Of a stretch of 64,000 bases of DNA, positions 43,963 through 52,754 are shown piece by piece. Source of the DNA: Sediminispirochaeta bajacaliforniensis DSM 16054 (GTDB lineage Bacteria; Spirochaetota; Spirochaetia; DSM-16054; Sediminispirochaetaceae). The stretch spans positions 1 through 64,000 of the forward strand of contig NZ_KB899407.1 in assembly GCF_000378205.1 (NCBI RefSeq), in the 5' to 3' direction. The notes beneath the pieces are model-generated. The model was not told the DNA's origin. It saw only the letters and a program-made list of their open reading frames with translations, and made no database searches. The position numbers were made by a program, and so were the translations under genes. Position 1 is the stretch's first letter. Each line of letters begins with the position of its first letter.

Positions 43963-44709
43963 ATGAAACGAATAGCCACATTGCTCACGGCAATTGCCCT
44001 AGTTGCCCTTCTTTCGGTTCTAAGCGGTTGCCAAAAGAAAAACGAGTTGGTAATGGGCACGAATGCCGCTTTTCCGCCCTTCGAATATATCGGCGGTGCC
44101 GATGGAAACGCGGTAGTCGGTTTTGATGTGGAAATCGCCAAAGCCATTGCGGAAAAAGCGGGAAAAACTCTGCGCATAGAAGATATGGAGTTCGACAGCT
44201 TGCTCACCGCCTTGAATGCGGACAAAATCGATTTTGCCATCGCCGGTATGACCATTACCGATGAACGTGAAAAAAGCGTCGACTTTTCCGATCCCTACTA
44301 CGAAGCGACCCAGGCGGTTATTGTACGCAAAGCGGATAATCCGATCTCCACAAAAGATGACCTCAATGGGAAAAAGATCAGCGTGCAGCTGGGAACCACC
44401 GGGAATGAGATTGCGAAGGAGTTCACCGACGACTCGAATATTGTTGCCTTCAACACCGGCTTCGAAGCGATTATGGAACTGAAAAATGGTAAGGTTGATG
44501 CAATGATCATCGACGAACAGCCTGCACAGAATTTCATTCGTCAGAATTCCGATCTTGAGATTGTTTCTCTCGATTTTGACCCGGAGTACTACGGGATCGC
44601 CGTCAAAGAGGGGAAAAGCAGCGAACTACTGCCGATCATCAACGCAACCCTAAAGGAACTCAAAGCGAACGGCACCTACGACAAGCTTCTTAGCGAATAT
44701 ATGAAATAG
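43963..44709 (+). CDS. Amino-acid ABC transporter binding lipoprotein (SBP family 3)
   Basis: A 248-residue lipoprotein. The signal peptide ends in SVLSGCQKK (lipidated Cys about 23). The mature protein has the family signature GFDVEIAKAIAEKAGKTL (about 54-71), DFAIAGMTITDERE and the end NGTYDKLLSEYMK. It binds a polar amino acid such as glutamine, arginine or histidine and feeds the permease next to it. AAGGAG precedes the ATG. A sensor kinase with a related input domain lies 1.5 kb downstream. Confidence 0.92.
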   Translation: MKRIATLLTAIALVALLSVLSGCQKKNELVMGTNAAFPPFEYIGGADGNAVVGFDVEIAKAIAEKAGKTLRIEDMEFDSLLTALNADKIDFAIAGMTITDEREKSVDFSDPYYEATQAVIVRKADNPISTKDDLNGKKISVQLGTTGNEIAKEFTDDSNIVAFNTGFEAIMELKNGKVDAMIIDEQPAQNFIRQNSDLEIVSLDFDPEYYGIAVKEGKSSELLPIINATLKELKANGTYDKLLSEYMK

Positions 44710-44721
44710 CGGCAAGGTTTG

Positions 44722-45399
44722 ATGGAAAGTATAAGAAGAACCCTTTTTCAGACGCTCTGGGAAGGGGGGCCGGATGGACTGCATCTGCTGCTGAACGGAC
44801 TCAAGGTCACCATTGTGGTGACCTTGTTTGCCATTATGACGGGTGTTATTCTCGGAACGCTCCTCGCTCTCATGCGGCTAAGCAAAAACAAAGTCGCAAA
44901 TATCATTAGCAAGCTCTACGTTGAAATCATCAGAGGAACACCGGTTCTGGTCCAGCTGTTGATTATCTACTTCGTCATTTTTCGGGCTCTTGATGTGGAT
45001 AAGACAATGGCCAGTAGCCTGGCCTTCGGCATAAACAGTGGCGCCTATGTCGCTGAGATTATTCGAGCAGGGATACAGGCCGTTGACAAAGGGCAGATGG
45101 AAGCGGCCCGTTCCTTAGGCTTGCCCCACAGACTGGCGATGAAAGAAATCATCCTGCCGCAAGCCATCAAAAATATTTTACCGGCCCTGGGCAACGAGTT
45201 TATCGTCCTTCTCAAGGAGACCAGTATCATCGGTTTCATTGGGGGAAACGATCTGATGCGAGCGGGAAACAAAATCAGAAGTATCACGTATGAGGCAACG
45301 GTCCCTCTCTTTGCTACGGCGATCATATACCTCATCATTACCCTTTCGCTTTCCCATCTCCTGAACCGTTACGAAAGGAGGCTGCACTCCAGTGATTAA
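44722..45399 (+). CDS. Amino-acid ABC transporter permease
   Basis: A 225-residue permease of the HisM/GlnP type with about five spans. [18 protein letters not shown] (about 72-90) and the EAA loop [20 protein letters not shown] (about 124-143) are diagnostic. It forms a homodimeric channel. The ATG at 44722 is preferred to the TTG directly before it. It overlaps the ATPase gene by eight bases. Confidence 0.92.
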   Translation: MESIRRTLFQTLWEGGPDGLHLLLNGLKVTIVVTLFAIMTGVILGTLLALMRLSKNKVANIISKLYVEIIRGTPVLVQLLIIYFVIFRALDVDKTMASSLAFGINSGAYVAEIIRAGIQAVDKGQMEAARSLGLPHRLAMKEIILPQAIKNILPALGNEFIVLLKETSIIGFIGGNDLMRAGNKIRSITYEATVPLFATAIIYLIITLSLSHLLNRYERRLHSSD

Positions 45400-46114
45400 A
45401 ATCGTAAACCTCCACAAAAGCTTTGGACATCTAAAAGTGTTGCGCGGTATCAATGAAGAGATCAAACCTGGAGAAGTGGTAAGCGTCATTGGACCAAGCG
45501 GTTCCGGAAAAAGCACGTTTTTACGCTGCATCAACCTTCTGGAAGAACCGACGGAAGGTGATATCTATATCGAAGGCGAAAAAATCAACGATCCGAGAAG
45601 CGACGTCAACAAACTCCGCCGGAAGGTCGGTATGGTATTTCAGCAGTTTAATCTTTTTCCCCACAAAGACGTGATGGAAAATATCTGCCTTGCCCCCGTC
45701 AAACTTGGTCTTACAAGCAAGCAGGAGGCGGAGAAAAAGGCAAGAGACCTGTTACTTGCAGTCGGCCTTCCCGATAAAGACCATGTCTACCCGGCCCAGC
45801 TTTCCGGTGGACAAAAACAGAGGGTGGCAATCGCCAGAGCGCTTGCCATGAATCCCGATGTCATGCTATTCGACGAGCCTACAAGTGCCCTTGATCCGGA
45901 AATGGTAGGAGAAGTTCTGGATGTTATGAAGCATCTGGCCGAAGATGGCATGACCATGGTAGTTGTGACCCACGAGATGGGATTCGCCCGTGAAGTTAGC
46001 GACAGAGTCCTTTTCATGGACGAGGGTATTATCATGGAAAATCGTCCTCCGGCGGAGTTGTTTGATAATCCTCAGAACGAGCGGACAAAACTTTTCCTGA
46101 GCAAGGTCCTATAA
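45392..46114 (+). CDS. Amino-acid ABC transporter ATPase (GlnQ type)
   Basis: A 240-residue ATPase with [18 protein letters not shown] (Walker A, about 34-51), the family's [31 protein letters not shown] and [12 protein letters not shown]. It energises uptake through the permease encoded upstream. The start is a GTG at 45392 inside the end of the permease gene. Repeat copy H follows 12 bp after the stop. Confidence 0.93.
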   Translation: MIKIVNLHKSFGHLKVLRGINEEIKPGEVVSVIGPSGSGKSTFLRCINLLEEPTEGDIYIEGEKINDPRSDVNKLRRKVGMVFQQFNLFPHKDVMENICLAPVKLGLTSKQEAEKKARDLLLAVGLPDKDHVYPAQLSGGQKQRVAIARALAMNPDVMLFDEPTSALDPEMVGEVLDVMKHLAEDGMTMVVVTHEMGFAREVSDRVLFMDEGIIMENRPPAELFDNPQNERTKLFLSKVL

Positions 46115-46126
46115 TTTTTTTGCCCT

Positions 46127-46264
46127 TAGTGTCCGGAATCCTGGTGATTATTCCTCCGTATAGAAAGGCAAATGACCTCTGCCCCTGATAAGGGCAGAGG
46201 TTGCGCCGCTACGTTCTTACCTCAAGGAATTAAGACCAATGTACCACCAATATTCGTAACAGTA
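46127..46264. repeat. Miniature inverted-repeat element, copy H (138 bp, intact)
   Basis: The left end is TAGTGTCCGGAATCCTGGTG and the right end is ACCACCAATATTCGTAACAGTA, bounded by TA. The two ends come from different subfamilies (CCTGG on the left, ATATT on the right). The interior holds a perfect 9-bp hairpin, CCTCTGCCC/GGGCAGAGG (46176-46200), not present in other copies. Confidence 0.75.
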
Positions 46265-46272
46265 GAAACACC

Positions 46273-48342
46273 TTGCACATTTACCTTTCTCGACGCATCA
46301 TTATAGACATGTGCAACTTCGTGGCTCGGAACATGCTGACCATCCTTGTGTCAGCCTTTTTTGTCTTTACACCGTTGCCTCTGTTTAGTGATCATAGCCA
46401 AGCCTTTACCCAACCATTGATAGCCAGAGGTGATTCTGATTATCCACCTTTTGAGTACCTCGATAAAAAAGGACATCCTACAGGCTTTAACATTGACCTT
46501 CTGAACGCCATTGCAGAAGAGATGAATCTCACGGTAGTGATCGATCTCGGGATGTGGAGTCAGGTACGAAACGAGCTTACCGCAGGTGAGGTCGATTTGA
46601 TTACCGGCATGTATCAGACGGAGGCACGCCAAAAGGTCTTTGACTTTTCATCCCCCCATAACGTAGTGAGCCATGCATTATATGTGAAACGGGGAAGCTC
46701 AATCCAAACGCTCGATGAACTTAAGGGACGTGTTGTTTATGTGGAGTCCGGAGATGTCATGCATGACTATCTTCGAGAGCGGATACCAGAGGCCTTCATC
46801 GTTAAGGTAAAAAGCTATCGAGATGCACTTGTTGCGCTCAACAGCAATCCACAGGTCGATGCGGTCCTTACGAGTAGAATACAAGGCGAACGTATTAGAA
46901 AAGAAGAGAAGCTTAGCAACGTAACCACCGTCGGTCCTCCCTTTTATCCACGAAAGTACTGTTTTGCCGTACAAAAGGGAAACAGCAATCTCCTGGCTGT
47001 CCTCAACGATGGTATAACAATCCTCCGGGAAAACGGAACATACGACAAGCTTTACGAAAAATGGTTCGGCCAGATTATCCCAGGTATGTCCAACGCCGTA
47101 AGCCGCCGTATGATTATCATCGTTGTTATCGCCATCGCGATAGGTGGGGCAATTGTGTTTGCATGGATATGGAGCCTGAAAAGAAGCGTTCGCCAGAAAA
47201 CGGCCCAGCTGGAAAAGGAACTTACCGAAAGGAAGGGAATGGAATGGCGTTTTCGCAGCGTCTTCGAGGGGGTACCTGTTTCGATTTGGGAAGAGGATAT
47301 TTCCGTCATACGAGAGCGGATCCGAATGCTGAGAGAGGAAGGTATCAGTGATTTCAGTGTTTATGTGAACGAACACCCTGAAGTAATCGACTGGATGGTA
47401 AGGAACATAAAGATCGTGGATGTAAATCCGGCGACACTGGCCATGCATAACGCCACATCCAAAGAACAGTTGATCGGCTCCTTTGCCAAGGTTGAAACCC
47501 GCCATATAAAAAACTTTTTGCAGAAGGAATTTCTGGCAATTGCGGAAGGCCAAGAATATATCCGAGCGGAAACGAAAAGTGTCACTTTTTCGGGGGAAGA
47601 AAAAATATTTCTCACCACCATATTCATCCCCCGCACAGGCTCGGGGGCGTATTCCCATATGCTCGTCAGCATGGTGGATATTACCGAAAACAAAAAGGCG
47701 GAGAAAAAGCTTGCAAAATCCCTTGAAGAGAAAGAGGTTTTGCTGAAAGAACTACATCACCGCGTCAAAAATAATATGCAGATGATGTCCAGCCTCATTA
47801 ATCTCCAAAGTCGATCTGTCGGAGATAGAGCATTGGCTCAGGTGATCAGAGTCAGTGAAAACAGGATCAGGGCAATGGCCCTCATCCACGAGCTGCTTTA
47901 CCAGACCGACGACTTTACCTCCATCGAGCTTGGTTTTTATCTGAGAAGCCTGGTCAGAAACCTTATGGATTCTTTTCGCAACGAGCATAGGGACAACATT
48001 AGGTTTGATTTTTCAGGGAGTGAGATAAACGTAACCATTGATACGGCAATCCCCTGCGGTCTTATTGTAAATGAGCTTGTCAGCAATTCACTGGAACACG
48101 CCTTTCCAAACGGGAGAACGGGGACAATCAAGGTGAAAACCTTCACCACAGGCGGTTTTATCGTGATAGAGATATCGGACGACGGCTGCGGTATTGCGGA
48201 AGGGCCTCGAAAAAAGAAAACAATGGGCCTGGACATAGTCCAGGCACTTGTTCAACAACTTAGAGGAACAATAGACAGGGTATCATGTAAAGAGGGGGGA
48301 ATAAAACATATCTTACGGATCAGACCTCACGAAGATCAATGA
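46273..48342 (+). CDS. Sensor histidine kinase with amino-acid-binding-protein input domain
   Basis: A 689-residue membrane kinase. After an N-terminal signal/anchor (about 20-40) comes a periplasmic SBP family 3 domain (47-270; DYPPFEYLDKKGHPTGFNID, VDLITGMYQTEARQKVFDFS, ending ILRENGTYDKLYEKWFGQ). Then a span (about 277-300), a PAS-like domain (320-470), the HisKA_2 H-box LLKELHHRVKNNMQMMSSL (about 489-507) and HATPase (NELVSNSLEHAFPNG). The input domain resembles the binding protein of the ABC importer just upstream, so both may recognise the same amino acid. No response regulator is adjacent. The start could instead be at 46309. Confidence 0.88.
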   Translation: MHIYLSRRIIIDMCNFVARNMLTILVSAFFVFTPLPLFSDHSQAFTQPLIARGDSDYPPFEYLDKKGHPTGFNIDLLNAIAEEMNLTVVIDLGMWSQVRNELTAGEVDLITGMYQTEARQKVFDFSSPHNVVSHALYVKRGSSIQTLDELKGRVVYVESGDVMHDYLRERIPEAFIVKVKSYRDALVALNSNPQVDAVLTSRIQGERIRKEEKLSNVTTVGPPFYPRKYCFAVQKGNSNLLAVLNDGITILRENGTYDKLYEKWFGQIIPGMSNAVSRRMIIIVVIAIAIGGAIVFAWIWSLKRSVRQKTAQLEKELTERKGMEWRFRSVFEGVPVSIWEEDISVIRERIRMLREEGISDFSVYVNEHPEVIDWMVRNIKIVDVNPATLAMHNATSKEQLIGSFAKVETRHIKNFLQKEFLAIAEGQEYIRAETKSVTFSGEEKIFLTTIFIPRTGSGAYSHMLVSMVDITENKKAEKKLAKSLEEKEVLLKELHHRVKNNMQMMSSLINLQSRSVGDRALAQVIRVSENRIRAMALIHELLYQTDDFTSIELGFYLRSLVRNLMDSFRNEHRDNIRFDFSGSEINVTIDTAIPCGLIVNELVSNSLEHAFPNGRTGTIKVKTFTTGGFIVIEISDDGCGIAEGPRKKKTMGLDIVQALVQQLRGTIDRVSCKEGGIKHILRIRPHEDQ

Positions 48343-48964
48343 TACGTACGACATAAGGAGCAATCGCTTTTTGCAACTCCTCTTTGTCGATCTCATCGAC
48401 CTTGAAGGTACAGAGGCTATTGCTCACGTCCTCTCCGAGAAATGTTCCAAAGGAGATAATGTTGCCTCCCTTTTCTGAGATGGCCGCAGCCATTCCCGCT
48501 ATTTCTCCGCGTTGTTCGGGAACCAAGGCAGTAACTCGTAAGCCCCTCTTCCTTGTACCGAATAGCTCACTAAAGAGTTTAAAAATGTCGGATTCGGTAA
48601 TGATGCCGACGAGAAGCCCATCTCGCATAACAGGAAGCCCGCCGACATTTTTATCGACCATGATCCGGGCCGCATCCTCGATCAAGGTTTGCTCGGTAAC
48701 GGTGATAATCTCCTTGGTCATCACCTTTTTTACCTTAAGCCGGGCCAAGAGTGCACTCATCTCATAGACACTCAAGGTCGAGGCAGGTGAGGGAGAAGCG
48801 TAGAGCAGATCCTTTTCAGAAACGATCCCCACCAACTTTCGTTCTTTATCCAAAACGGGAAGTCGGTGAACCTTTTCTTTGTGGATAAGAGCCACTGCAT
48901 CGGTCACAGCGGTATCGTCGCTAATAGTAAACGGATTATGAGTCATTACTCTGGATACGGTCAT
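48320..48964 (-). CDS. CBS-pair and ACT domain protein (AcuB-like)
   Basis: A 214-residue cytoplasmic protein. Two CBS domains (about 7-60 and 78-135; VSRVMTHNPFTISDDTAV, VKKVMTKEIITVTEQTLIED) are followed by an ACT-like domain (140-210). CBS pairs bind adenine nucleotides and ACT domains bind amino acids, so it is probably a sensor of both. AcuB-type proteins next to liv genes are common. It is 23 bp downstream of livF's start region in the same direction and overlaps the convergent kinase gene by 23 bp. Confidence 0.82.
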   Translation of the reverse strand: MTVSRVMTHNPFTISDDTAVTDAVALIHKEKVHRLPVLDKERKLVGIVSEKDLLYASPSPASTLSVYEMSALLARLKVKKVMTKEIITVTEQTLIEDAARIMVDKNVGGLPVMRDGLLVGIITESDIFKLFSELFGTRKRGLRVTALVPEQRGEIAGMAAAISEKGGNIISFGTFLGEDVSNSLCTFKVDEIDKEELQKAIAPYVVRIIDLREV

Positions 48965-48987
48965 ACACTCCTCCTTATCACTACTTA

Positions 48988-49695
48988 CTACATACCAAGA
49001 TAGGCCTTACGGACCGCCTTGTTTTCCAGAAGGTTTTCACAAGAATCCGCAAGGGTAATGGAACCGTTTTCCATCACGTATCCGCGATGGGCGGTCTTCA
49101 AAGCAAGATTTGCATTCTGCTCCACAAGAAAAATTGTAGTCTTATTTTCGGTATTAATCTTCTTAATAATATCGAAAATTTGAAGAACGATGAGAGGAGC
49201 CAAGCCTAAAGAAGGCTCGTCGAGCAAAAGCAACTTCGGCCTGGCCATGATTGCGCGGCTTATGGCGAGCATTTGCTGTTCTCCGCCGCTCAGGGTACCG
49301 CCGGCCTGATTCCGCCGTTCCGCCAGAATCGGAAAAAGCTCGTAAATATACTCACGATCCCTGGCAATTTCCTCCTGGTCCTTGCGAAGGAATGCCCCCA
49401 TATCAAGGTTTTCCTGAACGCTCAAATAGGGAAAAATTCTGCGACCTTCCGGTACCTGGCTGATCCCCATAGAGACAATCTCATCCGGCTCCTTATCAAG
49501 CAAAGAACTTCCAAGAAAGGTGATATTTCCAGAGCGAGGAGGGACAATACCACAAATAGACATCAGGGTGGTCGTTTTTCCGGCACCATTCGCACCGATA
49601 AGAGTAATAATCTCACCCTCGTTTATCTCAATAGTTATGCCTTTCAGCGCCTGGATGTTTCCGTAAAAGGTATTGACATCTTCAATCTTAAGCAT
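48988..49695 (-). CDS. livF: Branched-chain amino acid ABC ATPase LivF
   Basis: A 235-residue ATPase: GANGAGKTTTLMSICG (Walker A, about 34-49), LSGGEQQMLAISRAIM and LLLLDEPSLGLAPLI. This signature is specific for the LivF branch. It pairs with LivG to drive uptake of branched-chain amino acids or related compounds (urea and aromatic acids use relatives). It overlaps livG by eight bases. Confidence 0.92.
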   Translation of the reverse strand: MLKIEDVNTFYGNIQALKGITIEINEGEIITLIGANGAGKTTTLMSICGIVPPRSGNITFLGSSLLDKEPDEIVSMGISQVPEGRRIFPYLSVQENLDMGAFLRKDQEEIARDREYIYELFPILAERRNQAGGTLSGGEQQMLAISRAIMARPKLLLLDEPSLGLAPLIVLQIFDIIKKINTENKTTIFLVEQNANLALKTAHRGYVMENGSITLADSCENLLENKAVRKAYLGM

Positions 49696-50479
49696 CGATA
49701 TCCTCCCCCAGGTACGCTTTCACTACCGCCGGGCTCTTTTTTATTTCCTGTGGGGTCCCGTCGGCTATCAGCTTGCCGTAGTCCATCACAAACACCCGTT
49801 CGGAGATCGACATAACAAGACTCATGTCGTGCTCAATCAGCAGGATTGCAATCTTCTCATTTTCCCTGAGCTGATAGATCAGATTCATGAGGTCCTTGGT
49901 CTCCTGTGGGTTCATACCGGCGGCAGGCTCATCCAGGAGAAGGATAAAGGGCTCGGTGGCAAGAGCACGGGCGATCTCAAGACGCCGCTGGGCACCATAA
50001 GGAAGGTTCTTCGCCAGTTCGTTTACGTGCTCTTCCAGACCAATCTTCTTAAGCACATGGTAACTCTCTTCGATGACCCGCTTTTCTTCCTCACGGGTAG
50101 CCTTATTTCGAAAGATGGCACCAAGGACCCCTGCATTGAGACGGCAATGCCTGCCGATCATGACGTTTTCAAGAACCGTCATGTTCTGAAACAATCTGAT
50201 GTTCTGAAAGGTACGGGCAAGCCCACGTTCGGTTACCTTATTTGGCTTCAACCCATTCAAACGAGAAGGCTCTTTTCCCGGAGGATTGACCATGACATCA
50301 CCACCGGTCGGTTTGTAAATCCCGGTCACACAGTTAAAAAAGGTCGTCTTTCCTGCACCATTTGGGCCGATAAGTGCAGCAATCTGCTGGTCGGCCACCT
50401 GGAGATCCACGGAATCAACCGCACGCAACCCCCCGAACTCCATGGTCAACCTTCGGACATCAAGTACAGCTTCGTTCAT
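49688..50479 (-). CDS. livG: Branched-chain amino acid ABC ATPase LivG
   Basis: A 263-residue ATPase: GPNGAGKTTFFNCVTGIYKP (about 37-56), ARTFQNIRLFQNMTVLENVM (LivG hallmark), PYGAQRRLEIARALA and ILLLDEPAAGMNPQE. It overlaps livM by four bases (ATGA). Confidence 0.93.
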   Translation of the reverse strand: MNEAVLDVRRLTMEFGGLRAVDSVDLQVADQQIAALIGPNGAGKTTFFNCVTGIYKPTGGDVMVNPPGKEPSRLNGLKPNKVTERGLARTFQNIRLFQNMTVLENVMIGRHCRLNAGVLGAIFRNKATREEEKRVIEESYHVLKKIGLEEHVNELAKNLPYGAQRRLEIARALATEPFILLLDEPAAGMNPQETKDLMNLIYQLRENEKIAILLIEHDMSLVMSISERVFVMDYGKLIADGTPQEIKKSPAVVKAYLGEDIDA

Positions 50480-51735
50480 TTTTCAGCCTCACTTTTGTTC
50501 TCACCGTGTTCAAAGGTAAAAACATGACGGCGGGCCCGTATAAGACCTTCAGGCCGAAAGATCATCATGACAACGAGAACGGCACCAAAAAGCAGCATTC
50601 GGTATTCGGAGAAAGCACGAAGATACTCGGGCAGCAAAACAATGAGCAAAGCTCCGATAACAACCCCGCCGAGGGATCCCATGCCGCCGAGAACCACAAT
50701 ACAAAGCACAACGATCGATTCCCACATGGTAAAACTGGCAGGATTAATAAAGGTTGTCTTTGACGCAAACACAACACCGGCAAGCCCGGCCCAAAAAGCA
50801 CCGAGGGCAAAGGCCGTCATCTTGGCCTTGGTGATATCGACTCCCATCGCTTCACAGGCAATATCATCCTCCCGCATCGCTTCCCACGCCCTGCCGAGCC
50901 TGGAGTTTTTTAATCTTGATACGATGAAAATGGTAAAAACGACCAGCGCAACAAGAATAAAATATGTAAAAATCGATGCGTGCTGAATAGACAACTTCAC
51001 CCCGAAAAATCCCGGTCGCGGTATATTGGCGATTCCGCTGGGTCCGAATGAAAATTCGTTCCAGTTCTCAAGGACGATCCTGATGATCTCTCCGAAACCA
51101 AGGGTTACGATGGCAAGATAATCACCTTTCAAGCGCAAAACGGGAATACCGAGGAGAATACCGAAGATCATGCTGAATAAGCCGCCGAGGGGAAGAGCCA
51201 CCCAAAAATTAACGCCGAAATGATAGTTAAGCAGAGCATAGGTATAGGCTCCTACGGCATAAAAGGCTATGTAGCCAAGATGCAGCATCCCTCCCAAACC
51301 AACCACGATATTCAATCCCATGCCGAGCATCACGGAGAGCAAGGCGGTGGATATAATATTGGTTTGGTACATTGAGGTGATAAAGGGGAAAAGAATAATC
51401 GCAATGGCAATGAAGAGTATGCCCGGAAGCGCAACCTTTTTCTGTGAAAAGAATGCCGCATCCAGCGCCGTATTAATGCCAAGTCTATGTATTTTGAGAA
51501 CCCGTGTCTTCGATTCTCTTCTTGCCCCGGTCTTCCTTCGATAGAGCATGTAGCGATAGGCAGCGGAAAAGAAAAAGGCACCGATGCCGACAAACAGTAT
51601 CCGAACCCATCGCCACTCAACAATATCATCAATGGTATTAACCTTGATCACCATAATCGGAAAGGTGAGGATCACAAACCAAAGGGCTATAAACAGAGAG
51701 GTTTTCGCCTCTTTCCATAGATTAATCTTTGTCAT
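50476..51735 (-). CDS. livM: Branched-chain amino acid ABC permease LivM
   Basis: A 419-residue permease with about ten spans and the LivM hallmark YLAIVTLGFGEIIRIVLENW (about 200-219) and REDDIACEAMGVD. The N-terminal 110 residues, with two extra spans, are longer than in compact LivM proteins. The ATG at 51735 with GGAGG seven bases upstream is preferred to the TTG two codons earlier. Confidence 0.9.
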   Translation of the reverse strand: MTKINLWKEAKTSLFIALWFVILTFPIMVIKVNTIDDIVEWRWVRILFVGIGAFFFSAAYRYMLYRRKTGARRESKTRVLKIHRLGINTALDAAFFSQKKVALPGILFIAIAIILFPFITSMYQTNIISTALLSVMLGMGLNIVVGLGGMLHLGYIAFYAVGAYTYALLNYHFGVNFWVALPLGGLFSMIFGILLGIPVLRLKGDYLAIVTLGFGEIIRIVLENWNEFSFGPSGIANIPRPGFFGVKLSIQHASIFTYFILVALVVFTIFIVSRLKNSRLGRAWEAMREDDIACEAMGVDITKAKMTAFALGAFWAGLAGVVFASKTTFINPASFTMWESIVVLCIVVLGGMGSLGGVVIGALLIVLLPEYLRAFSEYRMLLFGAVLVVMMIFRPEGLIRARRHVFTFEHGENKSEAEK

Positions 51736-51747
51736 GTCCAAGCCTCC

Positions 51748-52656
51748 TTACACTTTCTGTTTTGTCGACCGTCCGAGCAGCCCCTCGGGACGGAAAATCA
51801 GGATCAGAATCAGAAAGACGAAAGCAAAAACATCTTCGTAGTCACTTGATACCAGTCCAGTTCCGAAGCTCTCGGTCATACCGAGCACAAAGCTACCGAG
51901 AACGGCCCCGGGAATTGAACCAATTCCTCCCAGTACGGCCGCCACAAAGGCCTTTATTCCGGCAATAAAACCGATATAGAAATTTATTTGTCCTATATGC
52001 GAGCTGATCAGAAGACCGCCGAGAGCCGCGGTACCGGAACCGATAATAAAGGTGGTTGAGATCACCTTATTAACGTTTATACCGACAAGCATGGCCATGG
52101 TCTTATCCTGACTGGTTGCACGCATTGCCTTACCGGTCCTTGTGTACCTAATTAAAATCGTAAGCAGAACCATGACGATTGCCGTGGTTATCAGGATAAA
52201 AAGCTGGCTCGAACTAATGATCTTTCGATAGGGTTCGAGAAAGGCAAACTCGGGAATCAAAGCCGGAAAGGGCTGAAAGTCCGAAGTTTGTGCCAACAGC
52301 ACATAATTTTGCAGAAACATCGACATTCCGATAGCGCTGATCAGAACGGAGAGACGAGGTGCCTGACGAAGCGGCTTATAGGCCATCTTCTCAATGGTGT
52401 AGCCGTAGCCCATTGCATAGACTACCGCTACAACCAAGGCAATCGCAAAAATTGCCAACGTCGGCATACCGCTGAGGGTAAGCACCCCTGCGACAATCAA
52501 GGCGGTAAAGGCCCCGATCATATATATTTCTCCGTGAGCGAAGTTGATCAGCTGGATGATACCGTAGACCATGGTGTATCCGAGTGCAAGCAGCGCGTAA
52601 ATACTGCCGCGGGTGAGCCCTCCGAGGAGAAGCCCAAGAAAAAAATCCAGTTTCAT
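51748..52656 (-). CDS. livH: Branched-chain amino acid ABC permease LivH
   Basis: A 302-residue permease with about eight spans. GSIYALLALGYTMVYGIIQL and INFAHGEIYMIGAF (about 18-50) are typical of LivH. It forms the heterodimeric channel with LivM. The ATG at 52656 is preferred to the TTG three codons before it. A hairpin separates it from the binding-protein gene upstream. Confidence 0.92.
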   Translation of the reverse strand: MKLDFFLGLLLGGLTRGSIYALLALGYTMVYGIIQLINFAHGEIYMIGAFTALIVAGVLTLSGMPTLAIFAIALVVAVVYAMGYGYTIEKMAYKPLRQAPRLSVLISAIGMSMFLQNYVLLAQTSDFQPFPALIPEFAFLEPYRKIISSSQLFILITTAIVMVLLTILIRYTRTGKAMRATSQDKTMAMLVGINVNKVISTTFIIGSGTAALGGLLISSHIGQINFYIGFIAGIKAFVAAVLGGIGSIPGAVLGSFVLGMTESFGTGLVSSDYEDVFAFVFLILILIFRPEGLLGRSTKQKV

Positions 52657-52710
52657 GATTTCCAACCTTTCACTACGTTACTCAAACGCAGAATATGCTC
52701 CGGGTACAAA

Positions 52711-52736
52711 ACGGGCGGACCGCAAGGTCCGCCCGT
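52711..52736 (-). terminator. Hairpin between livJ and livH
   Basis: ACGGGCGGACC and GGTCCGCCCGT form a perfect 11-bp stem with a four-base loop, and TTTTG follows on the minus strand. It probably acts as a partial terminator so that binding protein exceeds permease, as with the sugar importer hairpin. Confidence 0.8.
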
Positions 52737-52754
52737 GTGGAAGAAAAGCTTTTC

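Noticed and set aside
2568-46264. Interpreting the dispersed inverted repeats as further attC sites
   Set aside because: Their ends lack the GTT/AAC core boxes and extrahelical bases, they are bounded by TA, and they lie among host genes in both subtypes.
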